DNA of 64,000 bases, from the NCBI GenBank assembly GCA_016208105.1, contig JACQYS010000023.1, forward strand, positions 144,288-208,287. Reading direction: 5' to 3'. The DNA comes from Desulfovibrio sp. Its GTDB lineage: Bacteria > Desulfobacterota > Desulfovibrionia > Desulfovibrionales > Desulfovibrionaceae. A model generated the notes under the pieces. It saw nothing but the letters and a program-made list of their open reading frames with translations. It searched no databases and was not told where the DNA came from. Both the position numbers and the translations under genes were made by a program. Each line of letters opens with the position of its first letter. Within the stretch, counting starts at the first letter, position 1. Below are positions 56,370 to 64,000 of this stretch, piece after piece.

Positions 56370-57566
56370 TCAGCCAGCCAAGGCTTTCCCCAACGTGGCG
56401 CCGAAGGCGATGCATTGGTCCTGCGTTTCTGCGTCAGGTTGCCAGGCGATCTTCAGGCCCGGGGCCATGATTTCAAAGCCGCACGCGGCCAGCCCTTGTT
56501 CCAGCTGCTTCACGGACTCTCCGCTCCAGCCGTAGGAACCGAAGGATGCGGCCTTCTTGTTCTTGAATCCGAGGCCGCGCATCTCTTCGAGAATGGCCGC
56601 CACGGAACTCAGTATTCCCCTGTTGATGGTCGATGATCCAAGCAACACGGCTTCGGACTTGAACACCTCGGTGATGGCGTCGTTCTTGTCGCTTTTGCCG
56701 ATATTTAAGCACTTCACGGTCATGCCTGGCGCTGCGGACCTTATCCCCTGGGCGACAAGCTCGGCAACGCGCCGGGTGGCTCCCCACATGGTGTCGTACA
56801 GGATGGTGACCTGCTTTTCCTGATAATCGCCAGCCCACTTGAGATACGCCTCCACGATGCGCATGGGTTCTTTGCGCCAGATGACCCCGTGGCTGGGGCA
56901 GATCATGCTGAGCGGGAGATTCATGCCGACAAATTCCTGGATCTTCTTGGTCACCAGTTTGCTGAAGGGGGTGAGGATGTTGGCGTAATACTTCATTGCC
57001 TCCTGGAAGAGTTCGCACTCGTCCACCGTGTCGTTGTAGAGCCCCTCGCTGGCCAGGTGCTGGCCGAAGGCGTCGTTGCTGAAGAGGACCGCCTGACCGG
57101 TGAGGTAGGACATCATGGTGTCCGGCCAGTGGAGCATGGGGGCTTCCACGAAGACGAGGTCCAGGCCCGGGCCCACGTTCAGGGTGTCCCCGGTCTTCAC
57201 GGGATGGAAATTCCAGTCGCTGTGGTACATGCCCTTCATGGATTTCACGCCATTTACCGTGCAGTAGACGGGAACCCCGGGGATCAAGCGCATAAGCTCG
57301 GGCATGGCCCCGCTATGGTCCGGCTCGGCGTGGTTGACCACGACGTAGTCGATTGATGCGAGGTCCACCTCCCTGGCCAGGGAAGACACGAATTCACCCG
57401 CGTATGGCCCCCATACGGAATCAATGAGCACGGTCTTCTCGCCGCGAAGCAGATACGAGTTGTACGATGAACCACGGTGGGTGCTGTATTCCTCGCCGTG
57501 GAATTTCTTCAGTTCCCAATCCGTCTTGCCTACCCAGGTGATCACGTCGTTTAAGCGAGTGGCCAT
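56370..57566 (-). CDS. A-type flavoprotein (rubredoxin:oxygen oxidoreductase / FprA)
   Basis: About 398 residues. The metallo-beta-lactamase-like domain has the diiron ligand motif HAEPDH at 79-84 and later ligands (MLHWPDTM, SHGVIW), followed from about residue 253 by a flavodoxin domain (TILYDTMWGATRRVAEL..). It reduces O2 to water, or NO to N2O, with electrons from rubredoxin, in the cytoplasm of anaerobes. The start has GGAGGT four bases upstream. In some Desulfovibrio the gene follows rubredoxin; none is adjacent here. The FAD oxidoreductase at 50.3 kb is a possible electron source. Confidence 0.92.
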   Translation of the reverse strand: MATRLNDVITWVGKTDWELKKFHGEEYSTHRGSSYNSYLLRGEKTVLIDSVWGPYAGEFVSSLAREVDLASIDYVVVNHAEPDHSGAMPELMRLIPGVPVYCTVNGVKSMKGMYHSDWNFHPVKTGDTLNVGPGLDLVFVEAPMLHWPDTMMSYLTGQAVLFSNDAFGQHLASEGLYNDTVDECELFQEAMKYYANILTPFSKLVTKKIQEFVGMNLPLSMICPSHGVIWRKEPMRIVEAYLKWAGDYQEKQVTILYDTMWGATRRVAELVAQGIRSAAPGMTVKCLNIGKSDKNDAITEVFKSEAVLLGSSTINRGILSSVAAILEEMRGLGFKNKKAASFGSYGWSGESVKQLEQGLAACGFEIMAPGLKIAWQPDAETQDQCIAFGATLGKALAG

Positions 57567-57869
57567 ACGTACCTCCAGACTGATATTGAATCATGAGCCG
57601 TGCAGCAGGAAACGATGCCCTGCCAAAGTAGCTCGTTTTGAAACCCGCAACAACGGGTTTTGAATACTTCATGTTTCATTCTGGCGCGGCCTCATCCTGG
57701 GCAATGCTCACCGGGATATCGAGCCAGCCAGCCCGGACGGGCGCACCCGGCGGTTCGCCTTGGAGAGCGCCCAACCCAGGCGTGAGCATCCTTGTTGACA
57801 ATGTGAGTGGTGTCTTATAAATTTTAATATATATTTCAAACGGTAATCTGTAAGAAAAAGGGGTCGGCA
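57567..57869. other. Divergent intergenic region upstream of the flavoprotein
   Basis: Contains the promoters of the A-type flavoprotein (minus) and of the exported-protein pseudogene (plus). The 60 bases before 57870 are AT-rich. No gene or clear operator found. Confidence 0.4.
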
Positions 57870-58369
57870 ATGCGAGTGCTTACAGCGGCTGGTTTGTTTG
57901 TGTTGTCTGTTTTTTTCTGCACTGTATCGTATGCGTTCGACTGCACCAAGCTGAATTTCGGTGCGAAGTTCAGCGAGCTCGATGATGGAAATTTCATATT
58001 GTATAAGCAGGCAGAAGGTGTTTCCTATTATAATTATGTTGGCAATTGCCGGCTGCAGGTACATCAAAATGCGTGCCCAGCCATTTCCTACGCCTTTGTC
58101 GACGGCCAGTATTACGCCAGAATAATACGTGTGGTTGGCAGAGATAAGGAAGATGTTCTGAGCACCATGAAGGCGAATTTTGGCGAGCAGATAAAAGTGA
58201 AAAAACGCGGAGTAGTACTGAGTTCAGTTGCAACATGTCAGACGACGTGGAACTGAAGATCAAGTGCAACGACCGCACCGGTGAAGTGAAAAGCGCTGCA
58301 TACGGCATTAAGTTGCGGGCTCAGCTTGCCAAGACTTTGAAGAACGACCCGGCGAATCTGGGCAAATAG
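57870..58369 (+). pseudogene. Small exported protein disrupted by a frameshift
   Basis: ATG 57870 starts a signal peptide (MRVLTAAGLFVLSVFFCTVSYAF). The frame runs 128 residues to a stop at 58254-58256. From about 58233 the +1 frame continues with coherent protein (SDDVELKIKCNDRTGEVKSA..KTLKNDPANLGK) to the TAG at 58367-58369. Insertion of one base at about 58235-58237 would join them into one protein of about 166 residues with paired cysteines. The mature domain is small and cysteine-containing. Either a recent pseudogene or a one-base sequencing error. Confidence 0.7.
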
Positions 58370-58525
58370 TCTCATCCCGTTCGAGAGCTTTCGTGATTCG
58401 TCTGGGCCCTGCGCGGCAAGGGTGACACGCCGGTCGCGCAAGGCCCTTGAGACGCCCTGGGCGATGAAGCGATCGGGGTGCCCAATACCCGGCAGGCTTG
58501 TCTTTACGACCCTTGAGGGGCGCAG

Positions 58526-60049
58526 ATGCTGATCTGGGATATTGTTGAGCGCACAGCCACCCGCACGCCTGGCCGCGTTGCCGTAGTCTGCGGCGGCCAG
58601 GAAACCACCTACGGCCGCCTTGCAACGGATGTGGAACGGCTGGCCGCTGGGTTTTATTCCCTGGGCTTGCGCCCTGGCGACAGGATAGCCCTGGCGCTGC
58701 CGAGCACCACGGAACTGGTTACTGCCTGTCTTGCCGCACACCGTGCCGGGCTGATCGTCGTTTCCTTGCCCGTGGACGCCCCCCCTGGCCTGAACGCCCT
58801 CTATGTGTCGGACGCCTCTCCGAAAGCCGTGGTGACAAACCAGGAAGGCCTCCCGCTCTTGCCGGAAGCATCGCTTAAGACAATTGATCATTGCATCCTC
58901 ACCGATGGGCAGGCTCCGGGCGGCGTACCGTTTTCGTCGCTCATGGGCACGCAGCCGGGTGTCCTCCCGCAGCGGGCAACGGGCTGCCAGGACCCTCTCG
59001 CCTTCCTCATTTTCACTTCCGGCACCACCGGCCGCCCGAAGGCCATCGCGCACACGCAGGCCCGCCTTGCACAAAGGACCGGGCACCTCTGCGCGGCACT
59101 GGAGCTGACGGACCGGGACACGACGCTCCTGGCGTTCTCCCCCCTTCGGTCCACAAGTTTCGTGTTTCAGGTGCTGGCCATGTTTCGCGTGGGGGGAACC
59201 GTGGTCCTGGCGAGCCCCAAGGACAGCGGCATGTTTTGGGACCTCTACGCGCAGGCACGGCCCACTTACAGCATGCTCATGCCCGCCCTTGCCTGGAGGC
59301 TCTTCGAGCACCCCGCAGCCGCCACGGCCGACCATTCCCGCCTGCGATTTTTGCTGACGACCGGGGACCACCCAGGCCCGGACCTGGTCCGCAAGGTGGA
59401 GGAAGCAACGGGAAAACCGCTGCTCAACCTGTACGGAATGACGGAAATAGGCCTTATCGCCGCGCATCCCCTGGCCGGGCCCCGGAATATGGGGTCCATG
59501 GGCAAGCCACTCGAAGGAGTTCAAATGCGCCTGGTGGACGGTGACGGGCGCGATGTAAGTCCTGGGGAAACCGGCAGGCTGCTGGTGCGCACCCAGAACT
59601 GGATGGCCGGGTATTGGAACGACACCCTGCGAACGCATCAGACCACCTGCACCGGCTGGTTCGACACCCAGGACCTCGCCTGCATGGACCAGGACGGTTT
59701 TTATTGGTTCAGGGGCAGAGCAAGCGATGTGGTCGTGCGCAACGCCATCAATGTCGCTTCCGCCCTGGTGACGGATACGCTGCTTGAGCACCCCTCCATT
59801 GCCGAGGCCATTCTCGTGGGCCTGCCCGACGCCATTGCCGGACAGGTGCCGGTGGCGTTTTACCGGCTAAGGCTTGCTGCCGACGATCCTGCAAAGGACG
59901 CGCTTCGCGCCCTGGTGTCCGCACGGGTCGATGTAGAGTCCGTCCCCGTGGCATTTCACCGGATCGACCAGTGGCCTCTGACGCGGGGCGGCAAGGTGGA
60001 TCGGGCAGGCCTTAGGGACCTTGCCCAGACCAAATCCCAAGCGGGGTGA
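58526..60049 (+). CDS. AMP-forming acyl/aryl-CoA ligase family protein
   Basis: About 507 residues. The ANL-superfamily P-loop is FTSGTTGRPKAI (about 170), then LLNLYGMTEIGL (A5), GWFDTQDLACMDQDGFYWFRGRASDVV (A7-A8 hinge) and the C-terminal lysine region PLTRGGKVDR (A10, catalytic Lys). All core motifs are present, so it should adenylate a carboxylic acid and pass it to CoA or a carrier. The substrate cannot be read from sequence. It converges on an MFS transporter and the two may handle the same organic acid. Confidence 0.88.
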   Translation: MLIWDIVERTATRTPGRVAVVCGGQETTYGRLATDVERLAAGFYSLGLRPGDRIALALPSTTELVTACLAAHRAGLIVVSLPVDAPPGLNALYVSDASPKAVVTNQEGLPLLPEASLKTIDHCILTDGQAPGGVPFSSLMGTQPGVLPQRATGCQDPLAFLIFTSGTTGRPKAIAHTQARLAQRTGHLCAALELTDRDTTLLAFSPLRSTSFVFQVLAMFRVGGTVVLASPKDSGMFWDLYAQARPTYSMLMPALAWRLFEHPAAATADHSRLRFLLTTGDHPGPDLVRKVEEATGKPLLNLYGMTEIGLIAAHPLAGPRNMGSMGKPLEGVQMRLVDGDGRDVSPGETGRLLVRTQNWMAGYWNDTLRTHQTTCTGWFDTQDLACMDQDGFYWFRGRASDVVVRNAINVASALVTDTLLEHPSIAEAILVGLPDAIAGQVPVAFYRLRLAADDPAKDALRALVSARVDVESVPVAFHRIDQWPLTRGGKVDRAGLRDLAQTKSQAG

Positions 60050-60122
60050 AGCCGGGGGCATGAGTCCCGGCCGTTTCCGCAGGGGTTCGGGCCTTAGCAG
60101 CCGTTGTAAAAATCGATCTGCG

Positions 60123-60324
60123 CAGCCTGTTCAAAAAGCCAGCTGGCAAGGCGCAGAAAAAAGTCAAGGCTGACCAAAACGCAGGACAGCGTTTTGAGGA
60201 AACGCCTTTGGGCGTTGCCCGCAGGGGCAGCCCCCAGGACGGGGGCTGGTCAAGCGTATTTGACATACGCGAAGGTTTGACTTTTGCGCTGCAACGCCGA
60301 CAGCGGGAGTTTTTCAACAGGCTG
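60123..60324. repeat. About 200-bp palindromic repeat element (MITE/REP-like)
   Basis: Terminal inverted repeats CAGCCTGTTCAAAAA (60123-60137) and TTTTTCAACAGGCTG (60310-60324) match at 14 of 15 positions. Inside, GCGCAGAAAAAAGTCAA is roughly inverted as TTTGACTTTTGCGC, so the element folds on itself. No coding frame is inside. It lies exactly between two convergent genes and ends 5 bases from the MFS stop codon, so it may also terminate transcription in both directions. Confidence 0.75.
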
Positions 60325-60328
60325 TTAG

Positions 60329-61912
60329 TTACTTGGACACGTCTCGCGAGCCGGGTTCCGGCAGCCAGAACGAGCAGAGGGTGTTGATCAGGTAGCAGAG
60401 GAAGCCGATCGCCGCGGCTGTATAGGCAATCCTGGTTCCGGTGGAGAGACTCGCCGGGAGCCAGGAGGCAATGAGCGGGGTGAGGGCGGCAAAGGACGTG
60501 CCTATCATGCGCCCGCCGATGTTGGCTGCGAAGCTTTCCCCTGTCCCCCGCAAGTGAATCGGAAAAACCCTGGGCAGATAGTTCCCCCAAAAGCTGAACT
60601 GGGCGACGGTCAAAAAACCGCCCAGGAAGATGCCGATTTCCAGCCAGGACAGGCTGTTCACCCCTGCCCACGCGAACGTCAGAGGCATCACGGCAATGCC
60701 GGGCAACAAAAAGCCGCGCAGCAGCCGTTGCCGGCTGATGACAACGATGGCCAGGCAGGCCAGGACGAACCTTCCCAACAGTCCGCCAAGGGGCGGGGTT
60801 TTCATTATACGGGCGGTGTGCGCCTGCTCGATCTGGCCTGCGATGCGGCGCTCTTCGGCTCCCATCCGCTGCGCTATGTCCGCGTCCGATTTGCCCTCGC
60901 TACGCCAGCGCGTCCTGAGTTCTTCCCGCAAGCCCTCCGGCAGCTGCTTCTTCAGAGCGGCGCTGGCATCCTCCTTCACCTCGGGCAGATCGGGAACAAT
61001 CTGCGGCGTCAGGGCGAGCGCGCCATAAAAAGCCGCGTGGCCCATGGTGAACATCACCGTGACGAGAATGGTGGTCCTGCGCAATTGGGGGCGAAAAAGT
61101 TCCGTGATGCTGGGGCGCTTAAGTTGCCCTGTTCTGCGCTTCTCCTTCCAGAGGGGGGATTCGGGAAGAAGCGGCCTGACCAGAAGCAACGGGATGGCTG
61201 GGATAAGGCCGGACATGAGCGTGTAGCGCCAATGCGCGTGCGGGTGGGAGATGGTGCCGAAGAGGTCCAGCAACGGCGGGGTTGCAATGGCCGGAAGCTG
61301 GAGGGCTGGGAGATTCATCCCGAGAAAGAGCGGAGCGGGGCTGTTTACGGACCAGGCCGTGATGATGCCGTTGGCGATGGCCACCATGACACCCCCAAGC
61401 GAAGAGAAAACCTGGGTAATGCCCAGGACACCCTCCCGCTGGTTATTCGGAAACAGTTCCGCCAGCCAGGCCACCGCGGCCACGAATTCCACGCTGACGC
61501 CAATGAAGACGAGGCAGCGCAGCACCAGAAGCATAGGCAGGTTGACGGAATATCCGCCAAGGAAAGCGGCGAAGGAATAGAGGAGGATGCTCCAGGTCAG
61601 GACGGTTTTTCGTCCGAAGCAGTCCGTCAGGTAGCCTCCCAGCAGCCCGAACACGCCGCCGGCCAATGCCGGAACATAAAACAGCAGGCTGAACCAGAGG
61701 GTATAGGCTGGTGATCCGGGCTGAATGCCTCCCAGCTCGAGAAGGGCCGGCTTGACGATCAAGGGAAGCATCAACAGCTCGTAGGTGTCGAAGGCAAACC
61801 CGAGGGCGGCAATCACGCAGACCAGCCATTGAAGCATCGTGAAACGCGGAAGACGCTGGGTGATGAAGCTCATACGCATGCCGATACGACGCCCCGTATG
61901 GTACGTGTTCAA
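60329..61912 (-). CDS. Major facilitator superfamily transporter
   Basis: About 527 residues, twelve predicted membrane segments. Contains GLLGGYLTDCFGRKTVLTWS (the MFS G-x-D-R-x-GR-K loop 2-3 signature) and a long cytoplasmic loop (about 295-365, rich in Lys/Arg/Glu) between the two halves, longer than usual. Resembles organic-acid or sugar porters of the AAHS/SP type. A start at 61879 (ATGCGTATG) is also possible as the first 11 residues lack hydrophobicity. Proton-driven uptake is likely; substrate unknown. Confidence 0.85.
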   Translation of the reverse strand: MNTYHTGRRIGMRMSFITQRLPRFTMLQWLVCVIAALGFAFDTYELLMLPLIVKPALLELGGIQPGSPAYTLWFSLLFYVPALAGGVFGLLGGYLTDCFGRKTVLTWSILLYSFAAFLGGYSVNLPMLLVLRCLVFIGVSVEFVAAVAWLAELFPNNQREGVLGITQVFSSLGGVMVAIANGIITAWSVNSPAPLFLGMNLPALQLPAIATPPLLDLFGTISHPHAHWRYTLMSGLIPAIPLLLVRPLLPESPLWKEKRRTGQLKRPSITELFRPQLRRTTILVTVMFTMGHAAFYGALALTPQIVPDLPEVKEDASAALKKQLPEGLREELRTRWRSEGKSDADIAQRMGAEERRIAGQIEQAHTARIMKTPPLGGLLGRFVLACLAIVVISRQRLLRGFLLPGIAVMPLTFAWAGVNSLSWLEIGIFLGGFLTVAQFSFWGNYLPRVFPIHLRGTGESFAANIGGRMIGTSFAALTPLIASWLPASLSTGTRIAYTAAAIGFLCYLINTLCSFWLPEPGSRDVSK

Positions 61913-62045
61913 TGAATAAAACTGTTTGCCGGGGTACTCTTGGGCTAAAAACGGGGGCTAAGCAAGTGCGGCATCACGCGTGGCGATGTGTGAACCGTTG
62001 GTCCGCCCATCTTCATGGGAAAAAATTGGCAAAAAATGATCGGCA

Positions 62046-62080
62046 AAGAAAAAGGGACCCAGGCATTCGCCTAAGTCCCT
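62046..62080 (-). terminator. Terminator of a tRNA-Arg gene
   Basis: On the minus strand AGGGACTTAGGC pairs with GCCTGGGTCCCT and is followed by TTTTTCTTT. It sits directly 3' of the tRNA fragment. Confidence 0.7.
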
Positions 62081-62087
62081 GATTTCT

Positions 62088-62137
62088 TGGTGCGCCCGGC
62101 ACGATTTGAACGTGCGACCTACGGATTCGTAGTCCGT
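62088..62137 (-). repeat. 3' fragment of tRNA-Arg (anticodon ACG), attachment site
   Basis: Minus strand: anticodon arm ACGGA-CTACGAA-TCCGT, variable loop, T arm GCACGTTCAAATCGTGC, acceptor 3' strand and CCA, with no D arm or 5' acceptor strand upstream. The missing 5' half and an integrase 200 bases away mark this as the displaced end of a tRNA gene used for integration. Confidence 0.85.
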
Positions 62138-62331
62138 TAACTAGTAGTTCCCATAACTTCCCGCATATTCCTATCTAGCTTGTTTTTAAACATATAATTA
62201 GACATGGTCATCCTGCTAATTCCCTTGATTTCCCGATGTCGGTTGTACTATGGTTGTACAACAAAGGCAACGGACCTTAATCCTGAAATTCGGAAGCAGG
62301 GGAGAGCGCCTGTCCAATCATGGAGGGATTC

Positions 62332-63531
62332 ATGGCAATCCAGTGGATCAAGTGCAAATCGAAAGGCGTCAGGTACAGAGAACATTCTACACGCCGTTAT
62401 CTTCGCAAGCCTGATCGCTATTATACCATTTTTTACAAATTTAACTGTAAGTTCCATCAAGAAGCAGTTGGATGGGCATCGGAAGGTCACACTGAATCAG
62501 AAGCCGAAATACTTTTTCAAAAACTTAAAACTAATCGGAATATCGGAGAGGGGCCTCAGACCCTTAAACAAGCCAAGCAACTCAAAATAGATCAGGATGA
62601 ACAAACAGCTGCAAACAAAATGCTAGAATCCAAAAAGGCTCTTACATTTGGTAAGTTCTTCATAGCAACATATGCACCTCATTCGCTCACGACAAAAACA
62701 AAAAAGTCGACTGATCGTGAAGATCAACTCTTTCGACTCTGGATCTCTCCCGTCATAGGTGATCTGCCTTTTAAGAATATCTCAGCACTTCATCTGAATC
62801 AGATTATGTCTAATATGCTAGCGAAAGATATTGCACCAAGGTCTGTAAACTATGCCTTTGCTGTTATTCGGCAGGTATTTAATTATGCAAAGTTTTGCCA
62901 TGTGTCTGAGATCGACTCGCCAACTCAAACAACAAAGATGCTAAAATTCGATAACCAACGAAGAAGGTTCTTAACAAAAGAAGAAGCTTCGATGCTTTTG
63001 AAGGCATTGAAGGATAAAAGTGACCAGGTTTATGCTATCTCTTTGATCAGCTTCGAATGCGGATTACGAGCCAGTGAGATATTTTCTCTGAAATGGGGGG
63101 ATGTAAGTTTTGAAAATGAACAGATGATGATTTGGGATTCCAAAAACACAAAGTCACGTCCCGCTTTTATGACTGAGAATATCAAGAAATTGCTTATGTC
63201 ATTTGAGCGAGGAGGGAGGGGCGACTTAATTTTCCCTGGGCGAGAAGGGGTGAAGATCAATCAAATTTCACAGACCTTTCGTAAGGTGGTTGAAAGTCTT
63301 GGATTAAACGATGGAGTTTCAGATCCTCGGCAGAAAGTAGTATTCCATACTCTCAGACATACTTTTGCCTCTTGGTTGGCTCAGGGTGATACGAACATTT
63401 ACACGGTCAAGGAACTTATGGGGCATTCTAACTTAGCTATGACTCAGAGATATGCTCATCTTGGTAATGGCGCTTTGAAGAAAGCGATAAAAAAACTTGA
63501 TGGAAAAATCGACATAACCAAACTAGATTAA
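62332..63531 (+). CDS. Tyrosine-recombinase integrase of the second island
   Basis: About 399 residues, AT-rich. Core-binding region at about 100-190, catalytic domain with Arg in CGLRASEIFSL, HTLRHTFASW, and the nucleophile Tyr in AMTQRYAHLG; all catalytic residues are intact. Only distantly similar to the integrase at 10.5 kb, so the two islands are independent arrivals. ATG 62332 follows AGGGATTC; an ATG four codons earlier (62320) is the alternative. Confidence 0.9.
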   Translation: MAIQWIKCKSKGVRYREHSTRRYLRKPDRYYTIFYKFNCKFHQEAVGWASEGHTESEAEILFQKLKTNRNIGEGPQTLKQAKQLKIDQDEQTAANKMLESKKALTFGKFFIATYAPHSLTTKTKKSTDREDQLFRLWISPVIGDLPFKNISALHLNQIMSNMLAKDIAPRSVNYAFAVIRQVFNYAKFCHVSEIDSPTQTTKMLKFDNQRRRFLTKEEASMLLKALKDKSDQVYAISLISFECGLRASEIFSLKWGDVSFENEQMMIWDSKNTKSRPAFMTENIKKLLMSFERGGRGDLIFPGREGVKINQISQTFRKVVESLGLNDGVSDPRQKVVFHTLRHTFASWLAQGDTNIYTVKELMGHSNLAMTQRYAHLGNGALKKAIKKLDGKIDITKLD

Positions 63532-63751
63532 AATATATATCTTGACCTGCACACCAGACAGAAGTTCCCTGTCAGCCGATTTCCTGTACAGCGAAAGCGA
63601 TGTGGCTGGTTGGGCTTGGGCAGGGACACGGTTCCTGGACGGCTGCTTAGAAGAACGTCTTCTGCCTTGCTATGCGTTGAAATAGTTAATGAGAATATGG
63701 CTCGGATAACACTTTTCTGGGCAAAACCGGGTATTCCCAGGACCAGTCAGG
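63532..63751. other. Short intergenic region, no gene seen
   Basis: About 220 bases between the second integrase and the transposase remnant; nothing recognised. Confidence 0.4.
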
Positions 63752-64000
63752 TTATCCGTATGTTGTCCACTTGAGGCGATTATAATAGGTCGATTTGCAG
63801 CATTTGATTTGAAGAGCATTCAAGAGGCCGTCGGTTCTGTGATCGGCCTCTAGCTCCTTTAGCAGCGTGTTGATTTTCTCCACGAAACATCCGACCATCC
63901 TTCCACGAGAAGGAGGATGCCAATGGGTCTTGGTCGACAAGCCGAACGACAGAACGCCATGTGGATCAGCTGCGATTTGATCCCCAAATCCCGAGGACAC
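63752..64000 (-). pseudogene. IS3-like transposase remnant (runs off the window)
   Basis: The minus-strand frame enters from beyond 64000. The segment INTLLKELEADHRTDGLLNAL.., then KSTYYNRLK, resembles the opening of IS3-family OrfB (the S-x-YY motif), but a stop follows at once, so no DDE domain can be read. Likely a truncated IS. Confidence 0.5.

Larger units (their letters stand above)
62088..64000. mobile_element. Left end of a second genomic island (partial)
   Basis: tRNA-Arg(ACG) fragment, AT-rich spacer, a plus-strand tyrosine integrase and an IS3-like remnant. The composition shifts sharply to AT-rich at about 62.1 kb. The intact tRNA and the other attachment site should lie beyond 64 kb. 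Confidence 0.8.

Noticed and set aside
58238..59791. Minus-strand open frame opposite the ligase gene
   Set aside because: The plus-strand ligase has all family motifs; the antisense frame has none.
60554..61714. Plus-strand open frame opposite the MFS gene
   Set aside because: Shadow of a clear membrane protein; rich in Gln/Arg/Gly without a domain.

Overview
The window looks like a chromosomal segment from a GC-rich delta-proteobacterial sulphate reducer of the Desulfovibrio group. This is inferred from gene content only: several PAS-type hybrid kinases, CheV, a DUF3369 regulator, a Q-M-P TRAP transporter, an A-type flavoprotein of the rubredoxin:oxygen oxidoreductase type, an amphi-Trp protein and a thioredoxin-type arsenate reductase. 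No rRNA or other species marker is present, so genus is not claimed.

Layout. 1-10.3 kb is host backbone: a hybrid histidine kinase with a degenerate Hpt tail, CheV, a minus-strand cluster of APH-fold kinase, HAD phosphatase and a frameshifted secreted protein, a small exported protein, and a Cache-domain chemoreceptor. 10.37-30.82 kb is an integrated element bounded by 44-bp direct repeats of the 3' part of a tRNA-Arg(CCG) gene. It carries an integrase, recombinase-type repeats at both ends, AlpA-like, Mor-like and HTH regulators, a DnaB-N/RecA-like replication ATPase with an iteron-like GTAC repeat cluster inside its gene, an ERCC4 nuclease, a DUF5681 protein, a transglycosylase and a large alanine/glycine-rich protein that resembles virion-internal proteins. 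Cargo follows: Fic, KilA-N, a DYND-motif protein, a secreted nuclease and two unknown minus-strand genes. No capsid, portal, large terminase, tail or holin gene was recognised, so it looks like a phage satellite or a heavily reduced prophage.

30.9-61.9 kb is backbone again: a diguanylate cyclase, two glycosyltransferases, an amphi-Trp protein, rhodanese, ArsC, an AraC regulator, a DJ-1/PfpI protein, a PhnD-like sensor plus hybrid kinase pair, a TRAP transporter, two further kinases, an FAD oxidoreductase, a ChaA antiporter, surface-polysaccharide-type genes, the A-type flavoprotein, a frameshifted exported protein, an AMP-forming ligase, a palindromic repeat element and an MFS transporter.

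At 62.09 kb a second tRNA-Arg fragment (anticodon ACG) with its terminator is followed by an AT-rich integrase gene and an IS3-like transposase remnant. This is probably the left end of a second island that runs past the window. The recurring functional themes are environmental sensing (four histidine kinases, one chemoreceptor, one CheV, one GGDEF protein), oxygen/metal/arsenate stress, and mobile DNA targeting arginine tRNA genes.
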